Positions 63,451 through 64,000 of a stretch of DNA of 64,000 nucleotides are shown here, piece by piece. Location: the NCBI GenBank assembly GCA_036417435.1, contig CM070913.1:16832680-16896679 (forward strand), read 5' to 3'. Within the stretch, counting starts at the first letter, position 1; every line of letters begins with the position of its first letter. This DNA is from Inia geoffrensis. Taxonomy: Eukaryota; Chordata; Mammalia; Artiodactyla; Iniidae. The notes under the pieces were generated by a model that ran no database searches, had not been told where the DNA came from, and saw only the letters and a program-made list of their open reading frames with translations. Made by a program: the position numbers and the translations under genes.

Positions 63451-63884
63451 TTGAGGTTATTAAAAGTATTTTGAACCCTTTAGTTCTGTTTGCAAAAGCA
63501 TTCTGATTCTTCTTCAGTGAGAGTTTATGATCTAGTGAAGTGACAGCATCTGGAGGAAGAATAAGTTGCCAGAAGTCTACAGCATTAACCAAAGGGAGGC
63601 TTGGAGAGCAATTAGGGGGTGAGATGATTACAGCTGTGCACACATTAGAACATGATGCTTGCAGTTGGGGTGTAGGGAGCCTTCACTGAGGTAGTTGTTG
63701 CCAAAGTCAAATCTTAAAGGGTGAGTCGGATAGCACAATAGAAAAAAGGAAAAAGGTGCAGGGAGAGCAGCATGTGCCAGATGAGGAGTGAGGTAGCATG
63801 GCTTCTTGGAAGGGCTGCAAGTCACTGATACGGCTAGACTATAGAGGGCCCAGGGGGAGTGAGAGGTGAGCTCGCAGCAAATTC

Positions 63885-64000
63885 TACCCTCCACGGCCAG
63901 ATGAGGAAACAGAGGCTGAGACAAGCTAAATGGTTTAGTCAAATTGACAGCAAATAGAACAGCAGCGCTGGAATTAAATTTAGGTCTGACTCCAAAGTTT
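63885..64000 (+). repeat. MIR-like element, runs off window
   Basis: CAGATGAGGAAACAGAGGCTGAG and the following text match the MIR core. Confidence 0.65.

Larger units (their letters stand above)
60906..64000 (+). other. PIGN: PIGN intron 13 (partial)
   Basis: The start of the next intron, running off the window. It contains a 22-base perfect palindrome (61337-61358), a short tandem duplication (about 61475-61521), MIRs at 62035, 62675 and 63885, an L2-like stretch with an 11-bp hairpin (62341-62370), and an old interspersed repeat at about 63070-63450. No further PIGN exon was recognised. Confidence 0.65.

Overview
This is vertebrate nuclear DNA from a mammal, and most likely from a toothed whale or another cetacean. 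The evidence is about sixteen tRNA-derived SINEs of the CHR type. They begin with GGGCTTCCCTGG and contain CCGTGAGCCATGG, and many still have intact CpGs and clear target-site duplications. This family is characteristic of cetaceans and their hippo/ruminant relatives. Species cannot be assigned from the sequence alone. There is no prokaryotic, plasmid or phage content. Layout: positions 1-10655 are the start of a large intron of RELCH (minus strand), in which I recognise no exon beyond exon 1. Positions about 10640-11800 are a CpG island with a TATA-less bidirectional promoter. RELCH exon 1 (start codon at 11175, minus strand) lies on one side of it, and a putative untranslated first exon of PIGN (donor after 11638, plus strand) lies on the other. 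From 21559 to 60905 there are thirteen PIGN coding exons, all with GT/AG splice sites. They join in frame into residues 1-478 of a protein whose human relative is about 930 residues long, so the remaining exons lie beyond the right edge. The catalytic residues of the luminal phosphoethanolamine transferase domain are all present, so the gene looks functional. PIGN intron 11 (41144-59699) is swollen by repeats. It holds a near full-length LINE-1 on the minus strand (50094-57802) with two nested SINEs, plus seven more SINEs or fragments of older elements. The two genes are not known to share a pathway: PIGN modifies GPI anchors in the ER lumen, and RELCH is a RAB11/OSBP-linked endosomal cholesterol-transport factor. 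They share only the promoter. I found no new system in this window. The points most worth checking are the promoter motifs (TCTCGCGAGA, YY1 at the RELCH start codon), the LINE-1 whose antisense promoter would point at PIGN exon 12, and several small local duplications and hairpins.
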